Source of the DNA: Klebsiella huaxiensis
GTDB lineage: Bacteria; Pseudomonadota; Gammaproteobacteria; Enterobacterales; Enterobacteriaceae
Length of the DNA: 64,000 bases
Assembly: GCF_003261575.2 (NCBI RefSeq)
Contig: NZ_CP036175.1
Span: forward strand, 372,001 to 436,000
Reading direction: 5' to 3'
Positions 43,007 through 52,687 of the stretch are shown piece by piece. Each line of letters starts with the position of its first letter. Within the stretch, counting starts at the first letter, position 1. A program made the translations under genes and the position numbers. The notes under the pieces were generated by a model, which worked only from the letters and a program-made list of their open reading frames with translations, searched no databases and had not been told where the DNA came from.

Positions 43007-44499
43007 CAGCTCCCAACCAGCGCCTGTGGGCAGTGCATTTGCAGGCACTCGAGCAGGATTTTGAACGCGGCTTCCATCTGCGTTTCAGGCTGGGAGGCAA
43101 AACCCATTAACAATCCTTTCTTACGCTGCGCCGTCAGATAATAGCGCGACAGCGGGCGCACTAAAATATTGCGCGCGTTGGCATCCCGGGCAATGGCGAC
43201 GTCATCCGCCTCATCCGGCAGATTCAGAATCAGATGCAGTCCGGCATTATCACTAAAATCCGACAGCGTGTGTGGGCTGCAGTGACGCTGAATAAGCTCG
43301 GTCAAAAAGATGCGACGGCGGCTGTACAGCAGGCGCATGCGGCGAATATGCGCCGAATAATGTCCGGCGTTGATAAATTCTGCCAGCGCCAGCTGGATCA
43401 GCGAGTGACCACCGCGATAAAGTTCGGCATGGGCATTTTTGAGTTCAGCCGCCAGTGGTCGTGGAAGCACCACATAGCCCAGCCGAAGCCCCGGATAGAG
43501 CGTCTTACTAAACGTGCCGACGTAGACCACTGGTGCTTCGGGGGCCAGGCCCTGAAGAGCCGGTATCGGCTGACCGGAAAAGCGAAACTCGCTGTCGTAG
43601 TCATCCTCCACAATCCAGCTTCCGTGCTGATGAGCCAGCGCCAGCAGCCGCTGTCGGCGCTCAAGGCTCATTACCGCGCCCAGCGGATACTGATGGGATG
43701 GCGTGACGAAGATAAGCCTTGGCGCTTCGGCGATGGTGTCGGGCGGACACAGGCCATTGGCATCAACGGTAATCGGTTCTGCTCGTACTTCATTCATCGC
43801 CAGCACGTGTCGAATACCCCAATAAGACGGTTCTTCGACCCAGGTAAGATCCCCGTTGTCGCACAGCATACGGGTGACCAGGTCGATGGCCTGGTGGATC
43901 CCTTCAGTAATAAGAATCTGATCTGCCTGACACTGCACGCCGCGCGCTACTCTTAAGTAGTCCACCAGCGCATGTTGCAGTTCGGGCGTGCCGCCATTGC
44001 AGCTATAGCTAAGTTGTTCCGGTTTCGGGCGGCGGCTGATGCGCGCCTGAATTTTACTAAACAGCGGGTGGGGGAAGGCGTTGACGTCCGGAACGCCAGG
44101 GATAAAAGCTCCCCACTGACGAGGGCTGGCGCTAACGTGATTCAGTAGATGCTGACCACGTCGGGAGATATGCGCTGTTGTCGCAGGCATGGCGCTGTTT
44201 TCATTGGCGCTGCTTGCGGAAGGGAACATATCAGGCAGCGTTTTTGCCACAAACGTCCCGCTACCGCGGCGGGAAACGACATATCCCTCAGCAAGTAGTT
44301 GTTCGTAAACTGTTAGAATTGTGTTGCGTGATATTCGTAATTCCCCGGCCAGATCTCGTGAGGGGGGCAGGCGGCTATGGGGCGGCAGAGAACCGTCCAG
44401 AATTGAGCGACGAATCGCCTTATAAAGACGTTTATGCAGGAGTGGGTCTGCTTCTTCCTGCAATCTGACCAGTACCAGGTCTGCGACGAGCGAGCGCAA
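43006..44499 (-). CDS. MocR/GabR-type regulator (GntR DNA-binding domain plus aminotransferase domain)
   Basis: A 497-residue fusion: an N-terminal GntR winged helix (LYKAIRRSILDGSLPPHSRLPPSRDLAGELRISRNTI, residues 24-60) followed by a class I aminotransferase-like domain. The PLP lysine segment is VGTFSKTLYPGLRLGY near residue 320. Such regulators sense PLP plus an amine or GABA. It is divergent from a PuuE/GabT-like transaminase and probably controls it, as GabR controls gabT. Translation starts at TTG (44499) behind GAGGG. PdxR-type regulation of PLP synthesis is an alternative but no pdx gene is near. It is not in the E. coli K-12 rpoH-livJ interval. Confidence 0.88.
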   Translation of the reverse strand: MRSLVADLVLVRLQEEADPLLHKRLYKAIRRSILDGSLPPHSRLPPSRDLAGELRISRNTILTVYEQLLAEGYVVSRRGSGTFVAKTLPDMFPSASSANENSAMPATTAHISRRGQHLLNHVSASPRQWGAFIPGVPDVNAFPHPLFSKIQARISRRPKPEQLSYSCNGGTPELQHALVDYLRVARGVQCQADQILITEGIHQAIDLVTRMLCDNGDLTWVEEPSYWGIRHVLAMNEVRAEPITVDANGLCPPDTIAEAPRLIFVTPSHQYPLGAVMSLERRQRLLALAHQHGSWIVEDDYDSEFRFSGQPIPALQGLAPEAPVVYVGTFSKTLYPGLRLGYVVLPRPLAAELKNAHAELYRGGHSLIQLALAEFINAGHYSAHIRRMRLLYSRRRIFLTELIQRHCSPHTLSDFSDNAGLHLILNLPDEADDVAIARDANARNILVRPLSRYYLTAQRKKGLLMGFASQPETQMEAAFKILLECLQMHCPQALVGS

Positions 44500-44508
44500 T
44501 TGGATCCC

Positions 44509-44521
44509 TCAGATAATCTGA
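44509..44521. promoter_or_regulatory. Small perfect palindrome before the MocR gene
   Basis: TCAGAT-A-ATCTGA, a perfect 13-bp dyad, overlaps the region just upstream of the MocR ribosome site. It could be an autoregulatory operator in this divergent promoter region. MocR proteins often use direct repeats instead, so the link is uncertain. Confidence 0.4.
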
Positions 44522-44620
44522 ATTGGTACTCGATTGTAGAGCCAAATCCTGTGTAAATAAACGACATAGTTTCGAATTTGTTGCGATAGAGTGACATACA
44601 TGACAGGAGATTCTCGGGTG

Positions 44621-45883
44621 AAAAGTTCAGAACTGAATCAGCGTCGCCAGCAGGCGACTCCGCGCGGCGTAGGGGTAATGTGCAGCTACTTTGTTGAGAA
44701 AGCAGAGAACGCTACGTTGTGGGATCTTGAAGGCAATGAGGTGATTGATTTCGCCGCCGGTATTGCGGTGCTGAACACCGGGCATCGTCATCCAAAAGTG
44801 GTTGCCGCAGTTGAACAGCAACTACAGGCATTTACCCATACCGCTTATCAGATTGTCCCATATGAGAGCTATGTCACCCTGGCTGAACGCATTAACGACC
44901 TGGCGCCGATTGATGGCCCGGCGAAAACTGCGTTCTTTACCACTGGAGCAGAAGCGGTTGAAAATGCGGTGAAGATTGCTCGCGCTTATACCCGACGTCC
45001 GGGTTTGATCACCTTTGGCGGCGGTTTCCACGGCCGTACCTTTATGACCATGGCGCTGACCGGCAAAGTGGCTCCCTATAAGATTGGCTTTGGCCCGTTC
45101 CCGGGCTCGGTCTATCACGCCGTCTACCCAAACGCCGCTCACGGTATTACTACCGCCGACGCGATGAAAAGCCTTGAGCGCATTTTCAAAGCCGATATTG
45201 CAGCAGACCAGGTCGCGGCGATTGTGCTGGAGCCGATTCAGGGCGAAGGCGGCTTTAACGTTGCACCGTCTGATTTTATGCAGGCTCTGCGCGCGCTGTG
45301 CGATACCCACGGCATTTTGCTGATTGCCGATGAAGTACAAACCGGCTTTGCGCGTACCGGCAAACTCTTTGCGATGCAGCATTATGATGTGAAGCCGGAC
45401 CTGATGACGATGGCTAAAAGCCTCGCCGGTGGCTTCCCGCTTTCCGGCGTAGTTGGTCGCGCCGAGGTGATGGATGCGCCAGCGCCGGGCGGCCTCGGTG
45501 GCACCTATGCCGGTAACCCTCTGGCAGTTGCGGCGGCGCACGCGGTACTTGATGTCATTGAAGAAGAGCAGCTGTGTCAGCGTGCTGAACAGCTGGGCGG
45601 CCACCTGAAAGAGGTGCTAAATCAGGCGCGTCAGAACTGCCCGGCCATTGCTGACGTTCGCGGACAGGGTTCGATGGTGGCAGTAGAATTTAACGATCCG
45701 CAAACCGGTGAACCGTCGGCGGAAATCACCCGCCAGATCCAGCAAAAAGCCCAGGAAAATGGCCTGCTGCTGCTGAGCTGTGGCGTTTACGGCAACGTGA
45801 TTCGCTTCCTCTATCCGCTCACTATTCCGGATGCGCAGTTTACTAAGGCGCTGGATATTCTGGCCCGCATCCTGAAGAACTGA
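44621..45883 (+). CDS. 4-aminobutyrate aminotransferase (PuuE/GabT-like)
   Basis: A 420-residue class III PLP aminotransferase that converts GABA and 2-oxoglutarate to succinate semialdehyde and glutamate. The PLP lysine is Lys267 in LMTMAKSLAGGFPLSG; Asp238 lies in IADEVQTGFAR and TTGAEAVENAVKIARA is the phosphate-binding region. It resembles E. coli PuuE (YESYVTLAE, GSVYH, DPQTGEPSAE) more than GabT, so putrescine-derived GABA is plausible. The GTG at 44621 has AGGAG eight bases upstream and gives the PuuE length; ATGs at 44591 and 44600 lack a site. No gabD or puu gene is adjacent. Confidence 0.9.
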   Translation, partial: KSSELNQRRQQATPRGVGVMCSYFVEKAENATLWDLEGNEVIDFAAGIAVLNTGHRHPKVVAAVEQQLQAFTHTAYQIVPYESYVTLAERINDLAPIDGPAKTAFFTTGAEAVENAVKIARAYTRRPGLITFGGGFHGRTFMTMALTGKVAPYKIGFGPFPGSVYHAVYPNAAHGITTADAMKSLERIFKADIAADQVAAIVLEPIQGEGGFNVAPSDFMQALRALCDTHGILLIADEVQTGFARTGKLFAMQHYDVKPDLMTMAKSLAGGFPLSGVVGRAEVMDAPAPGGLGGTYAGNPLAVAAAHAVLDVIEEEQLCQRAEQLGGHLKEVLNQARQNCPAIADVRGQGSMVAVEFNDPQTGEPSAEITRQIQQKAQENGLLLLSCGVYGNVIRFLYPLTIPDAQFTKALDILARILKN

Positions 45884-46201
45884 TTCCCTCCGTCTGCGGT
45901 GGTTGATGCTGCCGCAGACTCATTATCCACAAGCGTTATATACATCCAGTCTATCGTTTAGTCCGTGACGTTTTCTTTTGGCGCAGATTTTTATTTGTCA
46001 CTTATCTGTTACATACCCCGCAATTTTATCGTTTCCAATTCTCCTGAATGACGGTATGTTTAGCATAGTGTGCTGCAAAAGCGCAGGCGGCAGACCCTAA
46101 TCTAACTATCATATGCTTTTCTTATGTGTCAAATTAGAATAATGCGCTAATAAACAACATCACAACAAATGCAAAAAACCATAATAATGGGGAGCCTCAG
46201 G
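45884..46201. promoter_or_regulatory. Intergenic region before livJ
   Basis: Behind the transaminase is a dyad GTCTGCGG-N12-CCGCAGAC (45892-45919), probably its terminator although no T-run follows. A perfect but solitary DnaA box TTATCCACA lies at 45923-45931. The livJ leader carries a C/A-rich tract ACAACATCACAACAAA (46154-46169) shortly before the ribosome site, the type of sequence bound by the small RNA GcvB, of which livJ is a known target in enterics. I identified no clear -35/-10. Confidence 0.6.
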
Positions 46202-47305
46202 ATGAATATGAAGGGTAAAGCGTTACTGGCAGGATGTATTGCCTTAATTATGAGTAGTGCGGCAATGGCTGAAGACATTAAAGTGGCCGTCGTTGGCGCG
46301 ATGTCTGGCCCGGTAGCGCAGTATGGCGACCAGGAGTTTACTGGGGCAGAGCAGGCCATTGCTGATATCAACGCCAAAGGCGGTATCAAAGGCAATAAGC
46401 TGCAGATGGTAAAATACGACGACGCCTGTGATCCGAAACAAGCGGTTGCTGTCGCAAACAAAGTCATTAACGACGGCATCAAGTACGTTATTGGTCACCT
46501 GTGCTCTTCTTCCACTCAGCCGGCGTCTGATATCTATGAAGATGAAGGCGTGCTGATGATCACTCCAGCGGCAACCGCACCGGAACTGACTGCTCGCGGC
46601 TATCACCTGATTCTGCGTACCACCGGTCTTGACTCTGACCAGGGGCCGACCGCCGCAAAATATATTCTGGACCAGGTGAAGCCGCAGCGTATCGCGATTG
46701 TTCATGATAAGCAGCAATATGGCGAGGGCCTGGCGCGTGCGGTGCAGGACAACCTGAAGAAAGGCGGCGCTAACGTGGTGTTCTTTGACGGCATCACCGC
46801 TGGTGAGAAAGATTTCTCCACCCTGGTTGCGCGTCTGAAGAAAGAGAATATCGACTTCGTTTACTACGGCGGTTACCACCCGGAGATGGGGCAGATCCTG
46901 CGCCAGTCCCGCGCCGCTGGCCTGAAAACCCAGTTTATGGGTCCAGAAGGGGTAGCGAACGTTTCGCTGTCTAACATCGCAGGCGCTTCTGCGGAAGGTA
47001 TGCTGGTGACTAAGCCGAAGAACTATGATCAGGTTCCGGCGAACAAACCGATCGTCGACGCTATCAAAGCGAAGAAACAAGATCCGAGCGGCGCGTTTGT
47101 GTGGACCACCTATGCCGCGCTGCAATCTCTGGAAGCGGGCCTGAATCAGTCTGAAGATCCGGCGGAAATCGCTAAGTATCTGAAGGGTGCGACGGTCGAA
47201 ACCGTTATGGGGCCGCTCTCCTGGAACGAGAAGGGCGATCTGAAAGGCTTCGAGTTCGGCGTGTTTACTTGGCATGCTAACGGTACTGCGACCGACGCCA
47301 AATAA
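46202..47305 (+). CDS. livJ: Leucine/isoleucine/valine-binding protein LivJ
   Basis: A 367-residue periplasmic binding protein with signal peptide [23 protein letters not shown]. Mature sequence [23 protein letters not shown] and the binding-site region [19 protein letters not shown] are as in E. coli LivJ, with equal length. It delivers Leu, Ile and Val to LivHMGF. The start at 46202 follows GGGGAG; an upstream in-frame ATG (46169) lies in the leader. LivK, 1.2 kb downstream, is its leucine-specific paralogue, with [14 protein letters not shown] here against [14 protein letters not shown] there. Confidence 0.95.
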   Translation: MNMKGKALLAGCIALIMSSAAMAEDIKVAVVGAMSGPVAQYGDQEFTGAEQAIADINAKGGIKGNKLQMVKYDDACDPKQAVAVANKVINDGIKYVIGHLCSSSTQPASDIYEDEGVLMITPAATAPELTARGYHLILRTTGLDSDQGPTAAKYILDQVKPQRIAIVHDKQQYGEGLARAVQDNLKKGGANVVFFDGITAGEKDFSTLVARLKKENIDFVYYGGYHPEMGQILRQSRAAGLKTQFMGPEGVANVSLSNIAGASAEGMLVTKPKNYDQVPANKPIVDAIKAKKQDPSGAFVWTTYAALQSLEAGLNQSEDPAEIAKYLKGATVETVMGPLSWNEKGDLKGFEFGVFTWHANGTATDAK

Positions 47306-47317
47306 ATTTAACCTGCG

Positions 47318-47433
47318 CCTTTCGCGCCGCAGATGTGTTGGCTGCGTCCCTCAACCCCGGTCACTTACTGATGTAAGCTTCCGGGGATTTCGGTTCTTGC
47401 CGCCTTTCTGCAACGTGAAATTCTTGGTTAAAT
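47318..47433. repeat. ERIC-like unit, copy 1 of a tandem pair
   Basis: A 116-bp unit from CCTTTCGCGCCGCAGATGTG to TTCTTGGTTAAAT with the ERIC core TCACTTACTGATGTAAGC flanked by CCCCGG and CCGGGGATTTC. It lies 12 bp behind the livJ stop. It matches copy 2 at all but about eight positions. Confidence 0.82.
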
Positions 47434-47440
47434 GATGAGG

Positions 47441-47556
47441 CCTTTCGCGCCGCAGGTGCGTTGGCCGCGCCCCTCAACCCCGGTCACTTACTGATGTAAG
47501 CTTCCGGGGATTTCGGTTCTTGCCGCCTTTCTGCAATGCGAAATTCTTAGTTAAAT
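47441..47556. repeat. ERIC-like unit, copy 2 of a tandem pair
   Basis: The second unit, from CCTTTCGCGCCGCAGGTGCG to TTCTTAGTTAAAT, in the same orientation with a 123-bp period. Central 60 bp or so are identical to copy 1, so the duplication is recent or kept identical by recombination. Confidence 0.82.
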
Positions 47557-47602
47557 CAGTGGCTCCTTGCGTCTTCGTATAGATGAGGGCAAAGGTAGAA
47601 GC

Positions 47603-47628
47603 AAAAAGGCAACGTAAGTTGCCTTTTT
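47603..47628. terminator. Bidirectional intrinsic terminator between livJ and panM
   Basis: AAAAAGGCAAC-GTAA-GTTGCCTTTTT is a perfect 11-bp dyad with an A-run on one side and a T-run on the other, able to stop livJ transcription from the left and panM transcription from the right. Confidence 0.9.
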
Positions 47629-47696
47629 TAGTGTTTGCTCCCTCTTCCGTGGGAGAGGGTTGGGGTGAGGGCATCAGGCGGCTCCAGACCACATAT

Positions 47697-47731
47697 CCCC
47701 GGAGGCGGCGCGTTGCGCCTGTCCGGGCTAC
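47697..47731. repeat. Single REP unit at the panM 3' end
   Basis: CCCCGGAGGCGGCGC-GTT-GCGCCTGTCCGGGCTAC, the same unit as at 4621. It overlaps the panM stop codon by four bases, so the last codon and stop of panM form one edge of the element. Confidence 0.8.
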
Positions 47732-48117
47732 TTGCAGTGTTTTTCCCAACCGCCCGTCTGCGCGCTAAACTCCAGCGCCTGCATAAACGCCGCCATCACG
47801 CCGCGGTCTTCCACGCCAGCATCCTCTACCCGCCAGCAGCTGATTTCTGGGTTATCCCGCAAGACTTCCTCGACTAAATATTGCCCGACGCCGCGACGGC
47901 GGGTCACTTCACGCACGCACAGTGCGCTTAGCTCGCCCGCGACGCCGCTCAGCGTCACGCGAACCGCTCCCAGCAGGCGCTCGTTAAAACGGGCGGCATA
48001 AATACGCTGGCGATCATCTAAGGTTAATGCCGCCAGATCCTGCGATGGCCAGATTTTCGCTAAGTCGATGCGGTCCTGATCGCTGAAGTGTTGTAAACGA
48101 ATAATGGTCAGTTTCAT
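47728..48117 (-). CDS. panM: PanD maturation factor PanM (PanZ)
   Basis: A 129-residue GNAT-fold protein that, with acetyl- or coenzyme A bound, triggers self-cleavage of pro-PanD (aspartate decarboxylase) in pantothenate synthesis and also inhibits the pathway by feedback. The CoA-binding loop is VREVTRRRGVGQYLVEEVL near residues 67-85. It follows E. coli PanM closely (MKLTIIRL ... AARFNERLLGAVRVTLSG ... AGVEDRGVMAAFMQAL). It is the single reverse gene between livJ and livK, as in E. coli. Confidence 0.92.
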   Translation of the reverse strand: MKLTIIRLQHFSDQDRIDLAKIWPSQDLAALTLDDRQRIYAARFNERLLGAVRVTLSGVAGELSALCVREVTRRRGVGQYLVEEVLRDNPEISCWRVEDAGVEDRGVMAAFMQALEFSAQTGGWEKHCK

Positions 48118-48538
48118 GCGCGGTGAGTCCAGTCAAAACGGATGCCTCAGTGTATCCAAATTCACTGTCAGGCGGAGTGCTGTTTTTTGCGCATTCATCA
48201 GGTGATTCGTTTTCCTGGATGGAGCAGGGTAGCGCAATTCATCATGGATCGAAAAATAAGCAGAATTTTAACCTAATATGTAGCGTTTTATTCCGCCTTA
48301 TGTATCGTTATTTTATGCTGTTTACTGGACTTTTTTTGTTTATCTTCCATCGAATACAGAATATTATCTTTGCTTAATCGCCTGAAAAATAGAGATTTTA
48401 ATCTGGATTCAGGCAAAAAACTGCGCTAAACCATTAAAGATAATGGTAAAAGTAGCGTTGTTTAATAAAAGCACAGAATGCTTTTTAACCATAAAAATAC
48501 AAAATATTTACATCACATCACGAACGGGGTTCTGCAGC
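48118..48538. promoter_or_regulatory. Intergenic region before livK
   Basis: About 420 bp between the divergent panM and livK starts. A 84-codon open frame at 48123-48377 has no ribosome site or family resemblance and is dismissed. The leader just before livK is A-rich and carries the C/A-rich tract ACATCACATCACGAAC (48509-48524), a candidate GcvB target like that of livJ. Lrp and leucine control are known for this operon; I could not place an Lrp site with confidence. Confidence 0.55.
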
Positions 48539-49648
48539 ATGAAAAGGAACGCGAAAACAATTATCGCGGGATTCGTCGCACTGGCGATGTCCCATGCGGT
48601 AATGGCCAAGGATATTAAAGTCGCTGTTGTTGGCGCGATGTCTGGCCCGGTAGCCCAGTGGGGCGATATGGAATTCAACGGCGCGCGTCAGGCGATTAAA
48701 GATATTAATGCCCAGGGCGGCATCAAGGGCGATAAGCTGGTTGGCGTGGAATATGACGACGCTTGCGACCCGAAACAGGCCGTTGCGGTTGCCAACAAAA
48801 TCATAAACGACGGCATCCAGTATGTTATCGGCCACCTCTGCTCTTCTTCCACTCAACCCGCATCAGATATCTATGAAGACGAGGGTGTTCTGATGATCTC
48901 TCCGGGGGCGACCAACCCGGAACTGACTCAGCGCGGCTACCAGTACATTATGCGTACCGCGGGTCTGGACTCTTCTCAGGGGCCGACCGCTGCTAAATAC
49001 ATCATGGAAAATGTCAAGCCGCAGCGAATTGCTATCATTCATGATAAGCAGCAATACGGTGAAGGCCTGGCGCGTTCTGTCCAGGATAGCCTGAAAAAAG
49101 GCGGGGCGAATATCGTCTTCTTTGACGGTATTACTGCCGGTGAAAAAGACTTCTCCGCGCTGCTGGCACGCCTGAAGAAAGAGAATATCGACTTCGTTTA
49201 CTACGGCGGTTACTACCCGGAAATGGGCCAGATGCTGCGCCAGGCGCGTTCCGTGGGCCTGAAAACCGTGTTTATGGGGCCGGAAGGCGTAGGTAACGCG
49301 TCGCTGTCCAACATCGCGGGCGATGCGGCGGAAGGCATGCTGGTCACGATGCCAAAACGCTATGACCAGGATCCGGCGAACAGCGCTATCGTTGACGCGC
49401 TCAAAGCTGAGAAGAAAGATCCAAGCGGTCCGTATGTCTGGATCACCTACGCCGCTGTGCAGTCTCTGGCGCAGGCGATGGACAGAGCCAGCAGCCAGGA
49501 GCCGCTGGATTTAATCAAAGATCTGAAAGCTCACGGTGCGAAAACCGTGATTGGGCCGCTGAATTGGGACGAAAAAGGCGATTTGAAGGGATTTGAGTTT
49601 GGTGTCTTCCAGTGGCATGCGGACGGGTCATCCACCCTCGCGAAATAA
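48539..49648 (+). CDS. livK: Leucine-specific binding protein LivK
   Basis: A 369-residue periplasmic binding protein with a signal peptide ([23 protein letters not shown]) and mature sequence [23 protein letters not shown]. The Tyr18-to-Trp change relative to LivJ (QYGD to QWGD) is the known mark of leucine specificity. It feeds leucine (and in E. coli phenylalanine) to LivHMGF. The start at 48539 was chosen on the signal peptide; the frame is open to 48443. It is first in livKHMGF. Confidence 0.95.
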   Translation: MKRNAKTIIAGFVALAMSHAVMAKDIKVAVVGAMSGPVAQWGDMEFNGARQAIKDINAQGGIKGDKLVGVEYDDACDPKQAVAVANKIINDGIQYVIGHLCSSSTQPASDIYEDEGVLMISPGATNPELTQRGYQYIMRTAGLDSSQGPTAAKYIMENVKPQRIAIIHDKQQYGEGLARSVQDSLKKGGANIVFFDGITAGEKDFSALLARLKKENIDFVYYGGYYPEMGQMLRQARSVGLKTVFMGPEGVGNASLSNIAGDAAEGMLVTMPKRYDQDPANSAIVDALKAEKKDPSGPYVWITYAAVQSLAQAMDRASSQEPLDLIKDLKAHGAKTVIGPLNWDEKGDLKGFEFGVFQWHADGSSTLAK

Positions 49649-49705
49649 GCCATAAGACAAGTTATCCCACCGCCCGCGCGTCGGGCGGTAGAAAAAGGTT
49701 ACCTT

Positions 49706-50632
49706 ATGTCCGAGCAGTTTCTCTATTTTCTGCAGCAGATGTTTAACGGCGTCACGCTGGGCAGTACCTACGCGCTGATCGCCATCGGCTATACCATGGT
49801 GTACGGCATTATCGGCATGATTAACTTCGCCCACGGCGAGGTTTACATGATTGGCAGCTATGTCTCCTTCATGATCATTGCCGCCCTGATGATGATGGGC
49901 ATTGATACCAGCTGGCTGCTGGTCGCTGCCGGATTTGTGGGGGCGATTGTGATTGCCAGCGCCTACGGGTGGAGTATCGAACGCGTGGCCTATCGGCCTG
50001 TACGCAGCTCCAAGCGCCTGATTGCGCTGATCTCTGCCATCGGGATGTCCATTTTCCTGCAAAACTACGTCAGCCTGACGGAAGGTTCGCGCGATGTCGC
50101 GCTGCCGAGTCTGTTTAACGGCCAGTGGACGGTAGGCAGCAGCGAAAACTTCTCTGCTACCATCACCACCATGCAGGCCGTTATCTGGGTCGTAACCTTT
50201 ATCGCCATGTTGGCGCTGACGGTGTTTATCCGCTATTCCCGCATGGGCCGCGCCTGTCGCGCCTGCGCTGAAGACCTCAAAATGGCCAGCCTGCTGGGGA
50301 TTAACACTGACCGCGTGATCGCGCTGACCTTTGTGATCGGCGCTGCAATGGCGGCGGTCGCGGGTGTGTTGCTCGGTCAGTTCTATGGCGTTATCAACCC
50401 CTATATCGGCTTTATGGCCGGGATGAAAGCCTTTACCGCTGCGGTTCTGGGTGGCATCGGCAGTATTCCAGGCGCGATGATTGGCGGTCTGATTTTGGGT
50501 ATCGCTGAAGCGCTTTCCTCTGCCTATCTCAGCACGGAATATAAAGATGTCGTCTCCTTTGCCCTGCTGATTGTGGTGCTGCTGGTGATGCCGACCGGCA
50601 TTCTGGGCCGCCCGGAGGTAGAGAAAGTATGA
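49706..50632 (+). CDS. livH: Branched-chain amino acid permease LivH
   Basis: A 308-residue LivH/BraD permease with about eight membrane helices; [14 protein letters not shown] near residue 38 and [25 protein letters not shown] near 185 (ATPase-coupling loop) are family signatures. It pairs with LivM in the inner membrane. It lies 57 bases after livK and overlaps livM by ATGA. Confidence 0.96.
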   Translation: MSEQFLYFLQQMFNGVTLGSTYALIAIGYTMVYGIIGMINFAHGEVYMIGSYVSFMIIAALMMMGIDTSWLLVAAGFVGAIVIASAYGWSIERVAYRPVRSSKRLIALISAIGMSIFLQNYVSLTEGSRDVALPSLFNGQWTVGSSENFSATITTMQAVIWVVTFIAMLALTVFIRYSRMGRACRACAEDLKMASLLGINTDRVIALTFVIGAAMAAVAGVLLGQFYGVINPYIGFMAGMKAFTAAVLGGIGSIPGAMIGGLILGIAEALSSAYLSTEYKDVVSFALLIVVLLVMPTGILGRPEVEKV

Positions 50633-51906
50633 AACCGATGCATTTTGCGATGGCGCTGCTGTCTGCGGTGATGTTCTTTATTCTGGCAGGCGTCTTTATG
50701 GGCGTTCAGCTGGAGCTGGACGGCACCAAGCTAGTGGTGGATACCGCCGCTGACATCCGTTGGCAGTGGATTTTTATCGGCACCGCGGTCGTCTTCCTCT
50801 TCCAGTTACTGCGTCCTGTTTTTCAGAAAACCATGAAAAACGTCTCCGGACCGAAGTTTATTCTGCCAGCTATCGATGGTTCGACGGTTAAACAGAAGCT
50901 GTTCCTGATTGCTCTGCTGGTTATCGCCGTGGCGTGGCCGTTCATGGTGTCGCGCGGGACGGTGGATATCGCCACGTTGACGATGATCTATATCATCCTC
51001 GGCCTGGGTCTTAACGTGGTAGTGGGGCTTTCCGGCCTGCTGGTATTGGGCTACGGTGGTTTCTATGCCATCGGCGCTTACACCTTCGCACTGCTGAATC
51101 ACTATTACGGCCTGGGGTTCTGGACCTGCCTGCCATTGGCGGGGCTGGTCTCAGCGGCTGCGGGCTTCCTGCTAGGCTTCCCGGTACTGCGCCTGCGCGG
51201 TGACTATCTGGCGATTGTGACCCTCGGCTTCGGTGAAATCGTGCGTATCCTGTTGCTCAACAACACCGAAATAACCGGCGGTCCGAACGGTATCAGCCAG
51301 ATCCCCAAACCGACCCTCTTCGGTCTTGAATTTAGCCGCAGCGCCCGCGAAGGCGGCTGGGATACTTTCAGCAACTTCTTTAACGTGAAGTACGACCCGT
51401 CCGATCGCGTGATTTTTCTCTACCTGGTCGCTCTGCTGCTGGTGGTGCTGAGCCTGTTCGTGATTAACCGCCTGCTGCGTATGCCGTTGGGCCGCGCGTG
51501 GGAAGCGCTGCGTGAAGATGAGATAGCCTGCCGCTCACTGGGCCTCAGTCCGACGCGTATCAAGCTGACTGCTTTTACCATTAGCGCCGCGTTTGCTGGT
51601 TTTGCCGGAACGCTGTTCGCTGCCCGTCAGGGCTTCGTCAGCCCGGAATCCTTTACCTTCGCCGAATCTGCCTTTGTGCTGGCGATTGTGGTGCTGGGCG
51701 GGATGGGCTCGCAGTTTGCGGTTATCCTGGCGGCAGTTCTGTTGGTGGTCTCGCGCGAGCTGATGCGTGATTTCAATGAGTACAGCATGTTGATGCTGGG
51801 TGCGTTAATGGTACTGATGATGATCTGGCGTCCGCAGGGCCTTCTGCCGATGACCCGTCCGCAGCTGAAGCTGAAAAACGGTCAAGCGAAAGGAGAGCAG
51901 GCATGA
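50629..51906 (+). CDS. livM: Branched-chain amino acid permease LivM
   Basis: A 425-residue LivM/BraE permease. An N-terminal extension of two to three helices (to about residue 110) precedes the core, with [27 protein letters not shown] at the entry to the core and [26 protein letters not shown] as the coupling loop. Length matches E. coli LivM. It overlaps livH and livG by four bases each. Confidence 0.96.
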   Translation: MKPMHFAMALLSAVMFFILAGVFMGVQLELDGTKLVVDTAADIRWQWIFIGTAVVFLFQLLRPVFQKTMKNVSGPKFILPAIDGSTVKQKLFLIALLVIAVAWPFMVSRGTVDIATLTMIYIILGLGLNVVVGLSGLLVLGYGGFYAIGAYTFALLNHYYGLGFWTCLPLAGLVSAAAGFLLGFPVLRLRGDYLAIVTLGFGEIVRILLLNNTEITGGPNGISQIPKPTLFGLEFSRSAREGGWDTFSNFFNVKYDPSDRVIFLYLVALLLVVLSLFVINRLLRMPLGRAWEALREDEIACRSLGLSPTRIKLTAFTISAAFAGFAGTLFAARQGFVSPESFTFAESAFVLAIVVLGGMGSQFAVILAAVLLVVSRELMRDFNEYSMLMLGALMVLMMIWRPQGLLPMTRPQLKLKNGQAKGEQA

Positions 51907-52670
51907 GTCAGCCATTATTATCCGTAAACGGCCTGATGATGCGTTTTGGCGGCCTGCTGGCGGTCAACAACGTGTCGCTGGAACTGCGCGAGCAGGAAAT
52001 TGTGTCGCTTATCGGCCCTAACGGTGCCGGCAAAACGACGGTATTTAACTGCCTGACCGGTTTCTATAAACCGACCGGCGGTAGCATTATGCTGCGCGAC
52101 CAGCATCTCGAAGGGTTGCCGGGCCAGCAGATTGCCCGTATGGGCGTGGTGCGTACTTTCCAGCACGTGCGCCTGTTCCGCGAAATGACGGTGATTGAAA
52201 ACCTGCTGGTGGCACAGCATCAGCAACTGAAAACCGGCGTCTTCTCTGGCCTGCTGAAAACGCCATCTTTCCGTCGTGCGCAGAGCGAAGCGCTCGATCG
52301 CGCCGCCACCTGGCTTGAACGCATCGGCCTGCTTGAGCACGCCAACCGTCAGGCCAGCAACCTGGCCTATGGCGACCAGCGTCGTCTGGAGATCGCCCGC
52401 TGTATGGTGACCCAGCCGGAAATCCTGATGCTTGACGAACCGGCGGCAGGGCTGAACCCGAAAGAGACCAAAGAGCTGGACGAACTGATTGTCGAGCTGC
52501 GCAGCCATCACAACACCACTATCCTGCTGATTGAGCACGATATGAAGCTGGTGATGGGCATTTCCGATCGTATTTACGTGGTAAACCAGGGCACGCCGCT
52601 GGCCAACGGTACGCCGGAAGAGATCCGCAATAACCCGGACGTGATCCGCGCCTATTTAGGTGAAGCATAA
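51903..52670 (+). CDS. livG: Branched-chain amino acid transporter ATPase LivG
   Basis: A 255-residue ABC ATPase: Walker [10 protein letters not shown] near residue 38, signature [13 protein letters not shown] near 157 (the glutamine-rich variant normal for LivG) and Walker [13 protein letters not shown] near 178. It works with LivF to power LivHM. It overlaps livM by ATGA. Confidence 0.96.
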   Translation: MSQPLLSVNGLMMRFGGLLAVNNVSLELREQEIVSLIGPNGAGKTTVFNCLTGFYKPTGGSIMLRDQHLEGLPGQQIARMGVVRTFQHVRLFREMTVIENLLVAQHQQLKTGVFSGLLKTPSFRRAQSEALDRAATWLERIGLLEHANRQASNLAYGDQRRLEIARCMVTQPEILMLDEPAAGLNPKETKELDELIVELRSHHNTTILLIEHDMKLVMGISDRIYVVNQGTPLANGTPEEIRNNPDVIRAYLGEA

Positions 52671-52687
52671 TGGTGGTGACGGATAAG

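Larger units (their letters stand above)
47306..47727. other. Repeat-filled interval between livJ and panM
   Basis: This 420-bp interval contains, in order, two tandem ERIC-like units, a bidirectional terminator, a G-rich inverted element (CCCTCTTCCGTGGGAGAGGG, 47640-47659, followed by TTGGGGTGAGGG) and the beginning of a REP unit that runs into panM. No gene is apparent. In effect it is a store of enterobacterial intergenic repeats. Confidence 0.75.

Noticed and set aside
45923..45931. Perfect DnaA box as part of a replication origin
   Set aside because: It is solitary, with no box cluster or AT-rich unwinding element and no dnaA/dnaN nearby; one such 9-mer is expected by chance in a window of this size.
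46244..47275. Long open frame (343 codons) antisense to livJ
   Set aside because: It mirrors the highly biased codons of livJ, lacks a ribosome site and family resemblance.
47318..47556. Two regularly spaced repeats as a possible CRISPR array
   Set aside because: Repeat units are 116 bp with a 7-bp gap and have ERIC cores; there are no unique spacers and no cas genes.
48123..48377. 84-codon frame between panM and livK
   Set aside because: No ribosome site, no conserved motif, and it runs through AT-rich leader sequence.
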